NCBI RefSeq assembly: GCF_042684645.1
Contig: NZ_JBHULV010000008.1
Location: 558,001-622,000, forward strand
DNA length: 64,000 bases
Reading direction: 5' to 3'
Source: Pseudopedobacter alpinus
GTDB taxonomy: Bacteria > Bacteroidota > Bacteroidia > Sphingobacteriales > Sphingobacteriaceae
The notes below the pieces were generated by a model. It was not told where the DNA came from and ran no database searches. It worked only from the letters and a program-made list of their open reading frames with translations. Positions 52,640-62,007 of this stretch are shown one piece after another (the stretch's first letter is position 1; every line of letters begins with the position of its first letter). The position numbers were made by a program, and so were the translations under genes.

Positions 52640-53710
52640 TTGAATTTTTATCTAATATATTTTTTGGTTGCCTTCACCATATTCGGCTTTATAGCGGTTT
52701 TTTCGCTGTTTAGTGTGTATGCAGAAAGGAAAATATCTGCTTTTATACAAGACAGGTTAGGGCCAATGGAAGTAGGTAAATACGGCTTGCTACAAACCGC
52801 TGCCGATATTTTAAAGCTGATCCAGAAAGAATATATTGTACCTGCTTTGGCAGATAAAGTGCTGTTTACCATAGCGCCAGTCATTATTTTTGTAGCCGTT
52901 TATTTGGGTTTTGTAGCCTTACCTTGGGCACCAGGTTTAGTGCCTGCAAGCATGAACTTAGGCGTATTTTATGTTTTTGCTATCATCTCTATAGAGGCAT
53001 TAGGCATTTTAATGGCCGGTTGGGGCTCAAACAATAAATACAGTTTGTTGGGTGCGGTACGGTCTGTAGCGCAAATGGTATCTTACGAAATTCCTATTGG
53101 TTTTGTAATGATTTCAGCAGTAATGATGTCGCAAACCTTAGATTTACAATTAATAAATTATAACCAGGGTATTTTAGCTACCCAAGAAATAAAACTTTTA
53201 GGATTTATTAATGTTAACCACATTGGTGGCTTTTTAGCATGGAATATTTTTCAGGCTCCGCATTTAATCATTGCTTATATTATTTATTTCATTGCTTCTT
53301 TGGCCGAATGTAACAGAGCACCGTTTGATTTACCAGAAGCAGAATCGGAGTTAATTGGAGGTTTCCATACAGAATATACTGGCTTGCGTTTTGCTTTTAT
53401 ATTTTTAGCCGAATATGCCATGATGTTTTTAGTAGCAATGCTTGGTGTTACTTTATTTTTAGGAGGTTGGAATACCCCGTTACCAAACATTGGAGACTTC
53501 AAATTAGCGGAATATACCACCGGAATATTTTGGGGGATATTTTGGATAATGGGAAAATGTTTAATGGTGGTGGCCATACAAATGTGGATTAGGTGGACAT
53601 TACCTCGTTTACGGGTAGATCAATTGATGACATTATGCTGGAAAGTGCTTACACCGCTTGCTTTTGCTTGTTTGGTAGCATCTGGTTTATGGAGATTATT
53701 ACTTTTTTAA
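52640..53710 (+). CDS. nuoH: NADH-quinone oxidoreductase subunit H
   Basis: A 356-residue membrane subunit that forms part of the quinone-binding chamber at the junction of the peripheral and membrane arms. Hallmarks: AERKISAFIQDRLGPMEVGKYGLLQTAADILKL, ECNRAPFDLPEAESELIGGFHTEYTGLRF and WTLPRLRVDQLM. The start is TTG, chosen because no other start keeps the first membrane helix (IYFLVAFTIFGFIAVFSLF). It heads a seven-gene operon here. Confidence 0.95.
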   Translation: MNFYLIYFLVAFTIFGFIAVFSLFSVYAERKISAFIQDRLGPMEVGKYGLLQTAADILKLIQKEYIVPALADKVLFTIAPVIIFVAVYLGFVALPWAPGLVPASMNLGVFYVFAIISIEALGILMAGWGSNNKYSLLGAVRSVAQMVSYEIPIGFVMISAVMMSQTLDLQLINYNQGILATQEIKLLGFINVNHIGGFLAWNIFQAPHLIIAYIIYFIASLAECNRAPFDLPEAESELIGGFHTEYTGLRFAFIFLAEYAMMFLVAMLGVTLFLGGWNTPLPNIGDFKLAEYTTGIFWGIFWIMGKCLMVVAIQMWIRWTLPRLRVDQLMTLCWKVLTPLAFACLVASGLWRLLLF

Positions 53711-53711
53711 A

Positions 53712-54290
53712 ATGATAAATACAGCATTAAATGGTTTTTTAACTGCATGTAAAGGCTTGGCTCTTACCATTAGCCACCTCTTTGCTGCATCTGAAAGTAA
53801 AAAAGTAAAAGGAATTAAAGAAAGTGATTATTTTGAACAGCAGAATGGAATTGCTACAGTTCAGTATCCACATCAAAAATTACCAGTACCAGAAGTTGGG
53901 CGTTACCAATTAGAAGTGGTAATTGATGATTGCATTGTTTGCGATTTATGTGCGAAAATTTGTCCGGTTGATTGTATAGAAATTGAAAGTATTAAAGCAA
54001 CAGAAGCTATTGGTAAAACTTCTGATGGATCGGTAAAGAGGTTATATGCGCCAAAGTTTGATATTGATATGGCTAAATGTATGTACTGTGGTTTATGTAC
54101 CACGGTTTGCCCTACAGAATGTATCACCATGACCAATCAATACGATAAAAGTGTAACTCATATTTCTGATTTGAATTATAAATTTGCCACCATGACAGAC
54201 ACAGAGGCAGAACAAAAAAGAAAAGAACTGGAAGCACAATTGGCAGAAAGACAAGCCGCAAAATTAGCTGCAATGAAAAAAATGGAATAG
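53712..54290 (+). CDS. nuoI: NADH-quinone oxidoreductase subunit I
   Basis: A 192-residue iron-sulphur subunit with two 4Fe-4S motifs, CIVCDLCAKICPVDC (about 73-87) and CMYCGLCTTVCPTEC (about 121-135), which carry electrons toward quinone. The C-terminal tail is charged and helical. It starts one base after the nuoH stop. Unusually, a 232-bp non-coding gap follows before nuoJ. Confidence 0.96.
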   Translation: MINTALNGFLTACKGLALTISHLFAASESKKVKGIKESDYFEQQNGIATVQYPHQKLPVPEVGRYQLEVVIDDCIVCDLCAKICPVDCIEIESIKATEAIGKTSDGSVKRLYAPKFDIDMAKCMYCGLCTTVCPTECITMTNQYDKSVTHISDLNYKFATMTDTEAEQKRKELEAQLAERQAAKLAAMKKME

Positions 54291-54522
54291 AAGTAAAATG
54301 GAAGATCGACTAAGCAGAAGCACCTTCCAAAGTTTACGCTTTATTCGCCCTTGTCCTTTGCGGAAGAGATGAAGAAGTGAAAAGCACAAACATAAATAGC
54401 AAAGGGCGCAGGCGACAGTTTTTGGTTACTTTTTTCTGTAAAAAAGTTGCTGCCATTGCCCGGCATGAGGGCAGGCAAGGTATGAGCTAAAAGGCCTAAA
54501 TATTTAAATAAACAATAGAGAA
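54291..54522. repeat. Structured insert between nuoI and nuoJ
   Basis: 232 bp inside an otherwise gapless operon. It holds the perfect hairpin ACTTTTTT-CTGT-AAAAAAGT (54428-54447) followed by an imperfect TTGCCCGGCATGAGGGCAGGCAA hairpin near 54456-54478. This order (T-rich hairpin, then a GC hairpin with a GGCA-ATGA-type loop) resembles the right half of the structured repeat at 48182-48375, so it may be a distant member. Confidence 0.55.
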
Positions 54523-55071
54523 TTGATAGAACAAATCATATTTTATATATTAACATTCATTGCCATTGGCAGCGCCGCTTATGTGGTGCTTAGCCAGCAA
54601 TTGGTACGCTCTGTTTTTATGTTTTTTGTCACCCTTTTTGCGGTAGCAGGTTTATACGTTTTTGCTTTGGCAGATTTTGTTGCCCTTACACAAATAGTAA
54701 TTTATGTTGGCGGAGTTTTAGTATTGCTGCTGTTTGCATTTTTACTTTCTAGTAAAGACTCTCTAGACGCTATGGCTAAAATACCTTCGGGATTATTGTC
54801 GGCACATAGGTTATCAGGAAGTTTAATTGTATTGTTGTTTTTCGGAATTCTAATTTACGCTTTTCTTCAAATAGATTTTGAAAATATAGCTTGGATTAAA
54901 GAAGCTCAGCTTCAAAAAACTGTAAAAACAGTTAGTGATAACGGAATAAGAAATATAGGAGTTAATTTAATGAGCAGGTATTTGTTGCCTTTAGAAATGA
55001 TTTCTATTTTGTTAATGATGGCATTAATTGGTGCTGCACATATTGCCAGAAAGGAGCCTAAAACAGAATGA
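54523..55071 (+). CDS. nuoJ: NADH-quinone oxidoreductase subunit J
   Basis: A 182-residue subunit with five membrane helices; the conserved third-helix segment is FVALTQIVIYVGGVLVLLLFAFLLSS. It starts at TTG 54523, keeping the first helix (IIFYILTFIAIGSAAYVVL). It overlaps nuoK by four bases (ATGA). Confidence 0.93.
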   Translation: MIEQIIFYILTFIAIGSAAYVVLSQQLVRSVFMFFVTLFAVAGLYVFALADFVALTQIVIYVGGVLVLLLFAFLLSSKDSLDAMAKIPSGLLSAHRLSGSLIVLLFFGILIYAFLQIDFENIAWIKEAQLQKTVKTVSDNGIRNIGVNLMSRYLLPLEMISILLMMALIGAAHIARKEPKTE

Positions 55072-55373
55072 TACCTTTAGCACATTTCTTATTTATTGGG
55101 GCAACCTTGTTTTCGTTAGGTTTATTTGCAGTAATCACTCGTAAAAATGCCATTCAAATTTTAATGGGAGTAGAGTTAATGATAAATGCCTCCATTTTAA
55201 ATATGGTTGCATTTGGCAAATACGATAGAATTGATAACACCGGAGAAATTTTCGCACTTTTCATTATTGTTTTAGCTGCGGCCGCTGTTGCAGTGGCTTT
55301 GGTTATCATCATGAATTTGTATAAAAGGTCACAAACCATTGACCCAAATCAATCTAACACTTTAAAAGGATAA
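55068..55373 (+). CDS. nuoK: NADH-quinone oxidoreductase subunit K
   Basis: A 101-residue MrpC-like subunit with three helices and the conserved Glu of the proton path in ITRKNAIQILMGVELMINA. Overlaps nuoJ by four bases and nuoL by one. Confidence 0.95.
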   Translation: MIPLAHFLFIGATLFSLGLFAVITRKNAIQILMGVELMINASILNMVAFGKYDRIDNTGEIFALFIIVLAAAAVAVALVIIMNLYKRSQTIDPNQSNTLKG

Positions 55374-57421
55374 TGGAAGGGCTTTTTACAAATTATCAGC
55401 TTTTGTGTTTTGCTTTAATAGCCATTACAGCACCTTTATTGGCGTTTATTTTTTCTTTAATTTTTAAAAGATGGGCTGCTTTTTTGGGTATTTTAAGCAT
55501 TAGCGTTTCTTTAATTTCTTCCATTATTCTGTTTCTGAGTTTATGGCAAAAGCCATTGCTTCAATTTACTTTCAGTTGGATAGAACTCGGGAATTATAAC
55601 ATCAATTTAGGTATTCTTTTAAATGATTTAAGCCTTATTATGTTGGTGTTGGTTTCATTTATCGCATTATTGGTACATATTTATTCTGTAGAATACATCC
55701 GTAAAGAAGCTTTGAAATTCCGCTACTTTGCTTATTTAAGTCTGTTCTGTTTTGCAATGCTCAGTGTTGTTATTGCCGATTCACTCTTTCTACTTTATGC
55801 TTTTTGGGAGTTGGTGGGCTTTGCTTCCTATTTACTCATAGGCTTTTGGTTTACAAAAGAAAAAGCGGTGCAAGCTAATAAAAAGGCTTTTATAATGAAT
55901 AGGATAGGAGATGTAGGCTTTTTAATTGGGCTTATGATTTTGCTTTCTCAATTTCATACTTTAGATATTAATACACTTTTTGGTTCAAACGGATTGATAC
56001 AGTCGTCTTTTGTTAAAGGCGATTTATGGGTAAGCCCTTTTGGCACCATGCCTTCTTACTGGTTAAGTATTGCAGGCTTTTGCTTTTTAGCAGGTGCTGT
56101 AGCCAAATCGGCCCAGTTTCCATTACATACTTGGTTGCCCGATGCTATGCAAGGGCCAACAGCGGTTTCATCATTAATACATGCAGCAACCATGGTAGCT
56201 GCGGGAGTATTTTTATTATTGAGAGTAGCACCATTGTTTAACGATTTGGTGTTGGTTTCTATGGCATCCATAGGCTTATTTACCGCATTTATGGCGGCAA
56301 CCATTGCCATTACTCAAACCGATATTAAAAAAGTTTTAGCTTTTTCTACCATATCACAATTGGGTTTTATGGTTTTGGCAGTTGGTGTGCAAGCCAATTC
56401 TGCAGCAATTTTCCATTTAGTTACTCATGCTTTTTTTAAATGTTTATTGTTTTTAGCTGCCGGCATGGTTATTCATCAGCTACATCATATAAAAGAAAAA
56501 TACCAAGCCAATTTTGACGAGCAGGATATGAGTAGCATGGGAGGCTTGTTTAAATTAATGCCACTCACGGCAATCGTTTTTTTAGCAGCAGCAATTGCAT
56601 TATCAGGTTTACCCTTTACATCGGGTTATTTATCTAAAGATGCCATATTGCTGAGCGTTTTCGACTGGGCATCTCACCGTGGTGGAATTTATTTGTTATT
56701 TCCAGTTGTTATTTCAATTACATCATGGTTAACCGTTTTTTATATTTTTAGAGTGGTGTTTAAAACATTCTTTGGGGAAATTAATTTATTAAAAATTTTA
56801 GCTATCAAAGCAGAAGATTTAAAAATCTACGATCCTAATAATTGGATGAAAATTCCAGTTCTAATATTGGCAATCTTCTGTTTCGCTTTCTTTTTTGCAT
56901 TAAACCCTTTTAGTTTAGAAAGCTCTTGGCTATACAATGCTTTCAATACAACTGCACATCATTCTCATGGCCTAATTAATGTTTTGATTCCTATATATAT
57001 TAATGTATTGAGTGTTATACTAATTATTGCAGCATATTTTATTTATGTCAAACAAAAAATAGTTTTTACTCATCAAAATACCTGGTATTATAAATTCTCC
57101 TACAATCAATGGTATTTTAATACTTTGTACGATGATTTGTTGATGCAAATTGTATTGTATAAAGCAAAAGCTTTGTTTTGGTTTGATAAAAATATTATTG
57201 ACGGCGCACTTCATTTAATGACCAATATTGTTTTAGTTCTTTCAAAAATTACGGATTGGGTTGATAGAAACATAGTTGATGGATTAGTAAACGGAACTGC
57301 GGATTTAGTAAGCAGAATTGGAATTTGGTTAAGAGCCATGCATAGTGGTAAATTGCAACATTATTTTATTTGGATGTTGCTGATGTTTTTAAGTTTTATG
57401 GTTTATAAAATTATTATCTGA
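55373..57421 (+). CDS. nuoL: NADH-quinone oxidoreductase subunit L
   Basis: A 682-residue antiporter-like proton pump subunit with about 16 helices. Hallmarks: FWELVGFASYLLIGFWFTKEKAVQANKKAFIMNRIGD (with the key Glu), SAQFPLHTWLPDAMQGPTAVSSLIHAATMVAAGVFLL and the C-terminal lateral helix region. TAATG and TGATG overlaps join it to nuoK and nuoM. Confidence 0.96.
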   Translation: MEGLFTNYQLLCFALIAITAPLLAFIFSLIFKRWAAFLGILSISVSLISSIILFLSLWQKPLLQFTFSWIELGNYNINLGILLNDLSLIMLVLVSFIALLVHIYSVEYIRKEALKFRYFAYLSLFCFAMLSVVIADSLFLLYAFWELVGFASYLLIGFWFTKEKAVQANKKAFIMNRIGDVGFLIGLMILLSQFHTLDINTLFGSNGLIQSSFVKGDLWVSPFGTMPSYWLSIAGFCFLAGAVAKSAQFPLHTWLPDAMQGPTAVSSLIHAATMVAAGVFLLLRVAPLFNDLVLVSMASIGLFTAFMAATIAITQTDIKKVLAFSTISQLGFMVLAVGVQANSAAIFHLVTHAFFKCLLFLAAGMVIHQLHHIKEKYQANFDEQDMSSMGGLFKLMPLTAIVFLAAAIALSGLPFTSGYLSKDAILLSVFDWASHRGGIYLLFPVVISITSWLTVFYIFRVVFKTFFGEINLLKILAIKAEDLKIYDPNNWMKIPVLILAIFCFAFFFALNPFSLESSWLYNAFNTTAHHSHGLINVLIPIYINVLSVILIIAAYFIYVKQKIVFTHQNTWYYKFSYNQWYFNTLYDDLLMQIVLYKAKALFWFDKNIIDGALHLMTNIVLVLSKITDWVDRNIVDGLVNGTADLVSRIGIWLRAMHSGKLQHYFIWMLLMFLSFMVYKIII

Positions 57422-59016
57422 TGGGTTTATTATCAGTCCTTATATTTTTGCCTTTAGTTTTTGGTGTTATTATTTTAATACTACCGAAAAAAATGAGTGG
57501 CACATTCAAATACATCAATCTGGGTGTTTCCTTAGTGCAGTTGGGACTAGCAACCTGGCTCTATTTTCAATTTAAAACAACAGCAGCTTATGCCGGAGTT
57601 AATGAGCTATCACAATATCAATGGCTCGAAAAATTAGATTGGATCAGATTAGATTTAGGCACATTGGGTACATTGCAAATTGATTATTTATTAGGTGTCG
57701 ATGGATTTTCTATCGGTTTGGTCTGGCTTTCGGCATTAGTCATGTTGATTGCTTCACTATCATCATGGGAAATAAAAACAAATTTGAAGGGATATTTTGC
57801 GCTATTTCTATTGTTAAATACAGCTATTAAAGGTGTTTTTTGCGCTTTAGATTTATTCTTATTTTACATTTTTTATGAGCTGATGCTTTTGCCATTATAT
57901 TTCTTGATAGGAATGTGGGGTGGAGTGAGAAGAGAATACGCAGCCATTAAGTTTTTTCTTTATACTTTGTTTGGGTCAATTTTTATGTTGTTGGTGATTG
58001 CTGGTTTATACCTTTCAGTAACAGACCCAACTACAGGTAACCATACTTTTAATATGGTTTACGCCATGAACCCAGCAAATTATTCAGCAGGTTCTATATT
58101 CTCTGCATTAGCAAATATTCAAATTTTTGGCTTTTCGGCAAGGGCAGTGGCATTTATAGTTGTATTCATCGCTTTCGCTATTAAAGTCCCGGTTTTTCCG
58201 TTTCACACGTGGTTGCCCGATGCCCACGTAGAAGCACCAACACCTATATCCATTATCCTTGCAGGAATTTTATTGAAAGTTGGTGGTTACGGAATCATAC
58301 GTATTGCTTACGGTATTTTTCCTGATGTAGCAGTTTCCATGTCTTTTTGGGTTGGTTTATTAGGTGTCATATCTATTATTTACGGCGCAATGAATGCCTT
58401 GGCTCAAACCGATTTGAAAAGGTTGATCGCTTACTCTTCAGTATCGCACATGGGTTTTGTTTTATTGGGTGTTGCATCTTTAACATCCGAAGGATTAAAC
58501 GGAGCTATGATGCAGATGATTTCTCATGGCTTTCTTTCTGTGATGCTATTCTTTATAGTTGGTGTAATATATAATAGAGTGCATGACAGAGATATTTACA
58601 ATTTTAGAGGTTTAGCTAATCAGATGCCCGTTTTCACTAGCTTTGTGATGATTGCTTTTTTCGCTTCTTTAGGTTTACCCGGATTCTCGGCATTTATTGC
58701 AGAAGTATTTACGTTAATTGGTGCTTTTTCTTCAGAAAGTTTAAACGGGTTTTTACCACGTTGGATGGCAATTGTTGGTGCTGTGGGTATTTTGCTTGGC
58801 GCAGGATATTTGTTATGGACTTTACAAAGAATGTTCTTTGGTACTTTGAGGTTGAAAAAGGAAGAATGGAAAGCGCAATTAACAGATATTAATGCAAGAG
58901 AGGTTTTAGCATTAGTACCCTTAGCTGGTATGACTTTAATATTAGGAGTGATGCCTTCTCTTGCTTTTGATGTGATGAGTAGTTCTGTGAACCAATTTTT
59001 GATGATGTTTAAATAA
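57421..59016 (+). CDS. nuoM: NADH-quinone oxidoreductase subunit M
   Basis: A 531-residue antiporter-like subunit. Key segments: FYIFYELMLLPLYFLIGMWGG with the proton-path Glu, KVPVFPFHTWLPDAHVEAPTPISIILAGILLKVGGYG and ALAQTDLKRLIAYSSVSHMGFVLLG. It overlaps nuoL and nuoN by single bases. Confidence 0.96.
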   Translation: MGLLSVLIFLPLVFGVIILILPKKMSGTFKYINLGVSLVQLGLATWLYFQFKTTAAYAGVNELSQYQWLEKLDWIRLDLGTLGTLQIDYLLGVDGFSIGLVWLSALVMLIASLSSWEIKTNLKGYFALFLLLNTAIKGVFCALDLFLFYIFYELMLLPLYFLIGMWGGVRREYAAIKFFLYTLFGSIFMLLVIAGLYLSVTDPTTGNHTFNMVYAMNPANYSAGSIFSALANIQIFGFSARAVAFIVVFIAFAIKVPVFPFHTWLPDAHVEAPTPISIILAGILLKVGGYGIIRIAYGIFPDVAVSMSFWVGLLGVISIIYGAMNALAQTDLKRLIAYSSVSHMGFVLLGVASLTSEGLNGAMMQMISHGFLSVMLFFIVGVIYNRVHDRDIYNFRGLANQMPVFTSFVMIAFFASLGLPGFSAFIAEVFTLIGAFSSESLNGFLPRWMAIVGAVGILLGAGYLLWTLQRMFFGTLRLKKEEWKAQLTDINAREVLALVPLAGMTLILGVMPSLAFDVMSSSVNQFLMMFK

Positions 59017-60488
59017 TGCAAAATATTCCAAGCATTAGCCAAACAACCAGTGATATTCTGCAATCATTGCCTTACTTAAAAAGTGAGTGGATAATTGTTA
59101 TCGGATTTCTTTTAGTTATTGTTACAGATTTATTTTCCAAAAACTCAAAGAATATCATAGCTGGTTTGGCTGCTTTAACCTTAATCATAAGTGGAGCTGT
59201 TTTGTTAAATGAACTTTATGCTTTTGAATCAAACAAATTTCTCTTTAACGGGATGTTTGTTTTCTCAAAGTCAGCGCTTCAATTTAAAATACTTGTTGTT
59301 GCCGCGTCTTTATTTTCGCTATTATTCTTTTACCAAGATGATCGGTTACAAAATCACCCAAAGGGAATAAACGATTTTATATCTATTTTCTTAGCTGGTA
59401 CACTTGGATTGTTTTTGTTGATATCCTCTGCAAATTTATTAATGCTGTATCTTTCGGTAGAAATGATTTCTTTGGTTTCTTACTTAATGGTGGCATACAA
59501 TGCTTATCAGAAAAAAGAAGCAGAGGCAAGCATGAAATACGTTTTGTTTGGTACTGTTTCATCAGCCATTATGCTTTACGGAATTAGTTTAATTTATGGC
59601 TTTACAGGTACAATAAATCTTTATAACGAAGTGATGTTGGAGGGTTTAAGTCAAACAGCAAATATTCCAGCTTATTTAGCAGTAATTATGGTTTTAGCAG
59701 GCATCAGTTTTAAACTTTCTGCAGTGCCATTTCACTTCTGGACACCCGATGCTTACGAAGCTGCACCAACATCCGTGGTTTCTTTTTTAGCCACAGCACC
59801 AAAAATAGCAGTATTCGGTTTTTTATATTACCTCATCCCAAGTTTTCAAAACGGAGATGTTTTCAATCAATTCATTTTAGCCGTTGCCGCAACTTCTATG
59901 ATTTTAGGAAATGTAATTGCTGTTTTTCAGAATGATGCTAAAAGAATGATGGCTTATTCTGCAATTGGTCATACAGGTTTTATACTAATGCTTTTTGTAT
60001 TACCACAAGCTATTATTTTAAAATCATTATTGTGCTACCTAGCCATTTACAGCATTGCTAATATTGGCACATTTATGTCTTTGGCGAGTATAGAAAATAG
60101 CTACGGCTTTACAAAAATAGCTGAATTAAAAGGTTTAGGAAAAAACATCCCTACTCTAGCAGTAGCTTTAGTTTTATTATTAGTCTCGTTAATTGGTTTG
60201 CCACCAACAGCTGGTTTTATTGCTAAGTTCGTGGTTTTCTCAATCCTATTATCAGTTGGTTTATCACAGCCTTATATAACAGTTTTATTAATTGTTGCAG
60301 CTTTTACCACTGTAATCTCTTTATTCTATTATTTAAAAATACCATTAAACTTATTCCTTAAAAAATCTGACCTAAATATCCCGATTATTTATGGAAGAAA
60401 AAATTTAAGGATTTATATCATTTTGTTAGCTGTATTAACGCTATTATTAGGTTTATTTCCAAGCATACTCAACTATTTTACGCTTTAA
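59016..60488 (+). CDS. nuoN: NADH-quinone oxidoreductase subunit N
   Basis: A 490-residue antiporter-like subunit, last of the operon. Hallmarks: LYLSVEMISLVSYLMVAY, FKLSAVPFHFWTPDAYEAAPTSVVSFLATAPKIA and FQNDAKRMMAYSAIGHTGFIL. The normal Lys and Glu of the pump pathway are present. The 269 bp after it hold no gene and end in the ribosomal promoter. Confidence 0.95.
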   Translation: MQNIPSISQTTSDILQSLPYLKSEWIIVIGFLLVIVTDLFSKNSKNIIAGLAALTLIISGAVLLNELYAFESNKFLFNGMFVFSKSALQFKILVVAASLFSLLFFYQDDRLQNHPKGINDFISIFLAGTLGLFLLISSANLLMLYLSVEMISLVSYLMVAYNAYQKKEAEASMKYVLFGTVSSAIMLYGISLIYGFTGTINLYNEVMLEGLSQTANIPAYLAVIMVLAGISFKLSAVPFHFWTPDAYEAAPTSVVSFLATAPKIAVFGFLYYLIPSFQNGDVFNQFILAVAATSMILGNVIAVFQNDAKRMMAYSAIGHTGFILMLFVLPQAIILKSLLCYLAIYSIANIGTFMSLASIENSYGFTKIAELKGLGKNIPTLAVALVLLLVSLIGLPPTAGFIAKFVVFSILLSVGLSQPYITVLLIVAAFTTVISLFYYLKIPLNLFLKKSDLNIPIIYGRKNLRIYIILLAVLTLLLGLFPSILNYFTL

Positions 60489-60646
60489 TTTTCATAAACC
60501 ATTATTGAAAATTTTAAACGTTGGCTAATGAAAAAATTCTCTTTACGGTTCTATTCCTTTTTAGAGCTAATAAGAGTGCGATTTATAATCAATTTTAGCA
60601 TTGCTATTTGGTGTTAATAAATTATTAAAAATTTTCTTCATAACTA

Positions 60647-60677
60647 TTTGATTATTAATAAGACTTTCATATCTTTG
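60647..60677 (+). promoter_or_regulatory. Promoter of the rplC ribosomal operon
   Basis: TTTG at 60647-60650 and TATCTTTG at 60670-60677, separated by 19 bp, fit the Bacteroidota -33/-7 consensus. Transcription should start near 60684, giving a leader of about 75 nt. Confidence 0.7.
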
Positions 60678-60679
60678 CC

Positions 60680-60740
60680 GTCCGCCAATAGGCGGATACT
60701 ATGTCCCACCTTGAACGAAGCCCTACTGCTTCGATGGGTG
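60680..60740 (+). promoter_or_regulatory. Two-hairpin leader of the ribosomal protein operon
   Basis: Hairpin 1: TCCGCC-AATA-GGCGGA (60681-60696). Hairpin 2: CCCA (60705-60708) pairs with TGGG (60735-60738), and inside it CGAAGC (60716-60721) pairs with GCTTCG (60728-60733). They fill the leader between the promoter and the A-rich stretch before the rplC ATG. The position fits a ribosomal-protein autoregulation leader, but hairpin 1 is also the repeat palindrome found near 52471, and predicted transcription starts within its left arm. Confidence 0.5.
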
Positions 60741-60757
60741 TTAATTAAAATAAAGAA

Positions 60758-61375
60758 ATGTCAGGAATAATTGGAAAAAAAGTAGGAATGACCAGCATAT
60801 TCGACGCAGACGGTAGAAACATACCATGTACTGTTATAGAAGCTGGCCCTTGTGTTGTAACACAAGTGAGAACCATCGAAGTTGATGGCTATGCTGCGGT
60901 GCAGTTAGCTTACGATGAGAAAAAAGAGAAGAACACTTCTGCTCCCCTAAAAGGTCATTTTGCAAAGGCTAACACAACTCCAAAGCGTAAGCTTGTTGAG
61001 TTTAAGTACTTTACAGAAGAGAAAACTTTAGGTGAGGTTGTTGATGTCAATCTTTTTTTAGAAGGAGACTACGTTGATGTAGTGGGTACTTCTAAAGGTA
61101 AAGGATTTCAAGGTGTTGTGAAACGCCACGGATTTAGCGGTGTGGGTATGCAAACTCACGGTCAGCATAACCGTTTAAGAGCTCCAGGTTCGTTAGGTGC
61201 GTCATCATACCCTTCAAGAGTATTTAAGGGAATGAGAATGGCTGGAAGAACTGGTGGTGATAGAGTGAAAATCCAGAATCTTCAAATCGTTAAAGTATTT
61301 GCAGAGCAAAATTTATTAGTAGTAAGCGGATCAATTCCAGGAGCTAAAGGTTCGTACGTATTAATCGAGAAGTAA
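60758..61375 (+). CDS. rplC: 50S ribosomal protein L3
   Basis: A 205-residue L3 with MSGIIGKKVGMTSIFDADGRNIPCTVIEAGPCVV, GTSKGKGFQGVVKRHGF, SIGASSYPSRVFKGMRMAG-like sequence and GHMGAGDRVT-like TGGDRVKIQNL. It initiates 50S assembly and lies near the peptidyl-transferase centre. It is the first gene of the operon here; rpsJ is not in front of it. Confidence 0.97.
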   Translation: MSGIIGKKVGMTSIFDADGRNIPCTVIEAGPCVVTQVRTIEVDGYAAVQLAYDEKKEKNTSAPLKGHFAKANTTPKRKLVEFKYFTEEKTLGEVVDVNLFLEGDYVDVVGTSKGKGFQGVVKRHGFSGVGMQTHGQHNRLRAPGSLGASSYPSRVFKGMRMAGRTGGDRVKIQNLQIVKVFAEQNLLVVSGSIPGAKGSYVLIEK

Positions 61376-61376
61376 G

Positions 61377-62006
61377 ATGGAAGTTAAAGTATTAAACGTC
61401 TCAGGTAAAGAAACAGGTGCCAAGGTGCAGCTTTCTGAGGCTATCTTCGGTATTGAGCCTAATGATCACGCAATTTACTTAGATGTAAAGCAGTATTTAG
61501 CAAATCAACGTCAAGGGACTCACAAGTCTAAACAACGTAATGAAATTGCAGGTTCAACTCGTAAGTTGTACAAACAAAAAGGAACAGGTGGCGCAAGAGC
61601 TGGTAGTATTAAATCTCCATTATTTAATGGTGGTGGTAGAGTATTTGGTCCTCAACCTCGTGATTATAGCTTTAAGTTGAATAAAAAACTTAAAGAATTA
61701 GCTCGTAAATCAGCTTTAGCTTATAAAGCAAAAGATAATAGCGTTGTTGTATTAGAAGATTTTAACTTCGATACCCCAAAAACTAAGAATTTTGTAAGCT
61801 TAATAAGTGCATTAAATTTATCAGAAGAAAAAACATTAATTGTTCTTTCAGCTGCAAATGATAATGTTTACTTAGCAAGTAGAAACTTACAAAAAACTAA
61901 AGTTATCACTGCTGATCAGTTAAATACATACGATGTATTGAACGCAGGAAAATTAGTATTCACTACCGGTTCGGTAAAAAAATTGGAGGAGGCATTAGCC
62001 AAGTAA
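61377..62006 (+). CDS. rplD: 50S ribosomal protein L4
   Basis: A 209-residue L4: HKSKQRNEIAGSTRKLYKQKGTGGARAGSIKSPLFNGGGRVFGPQPRDY is the extended loop that lines the exit tunnel. One base after rplC. In other bacteria L4 represses its own operon; no test of that is possible here. Confidence 0.97.
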   Translation: MEVKVLNVSGKETGAKVQLSEAIFGIEPNDHAIYLDVKQYLANQRQGTHKSKQRNEIAGSTRKLYKQKGTGGARAGSIKSPLFNGGGRVFGPQPRDYSFKLNKKLKELARKSALAYKAKDNSVVVLEDFNFDTPKTKNFVSLISALNLSEEKTLIVLSAANDNVYLASRNLQKTKVITADQLNTYDVLNAGKLVFTTGSVKKLEEALAK

Positions 62007-62007
62007 T

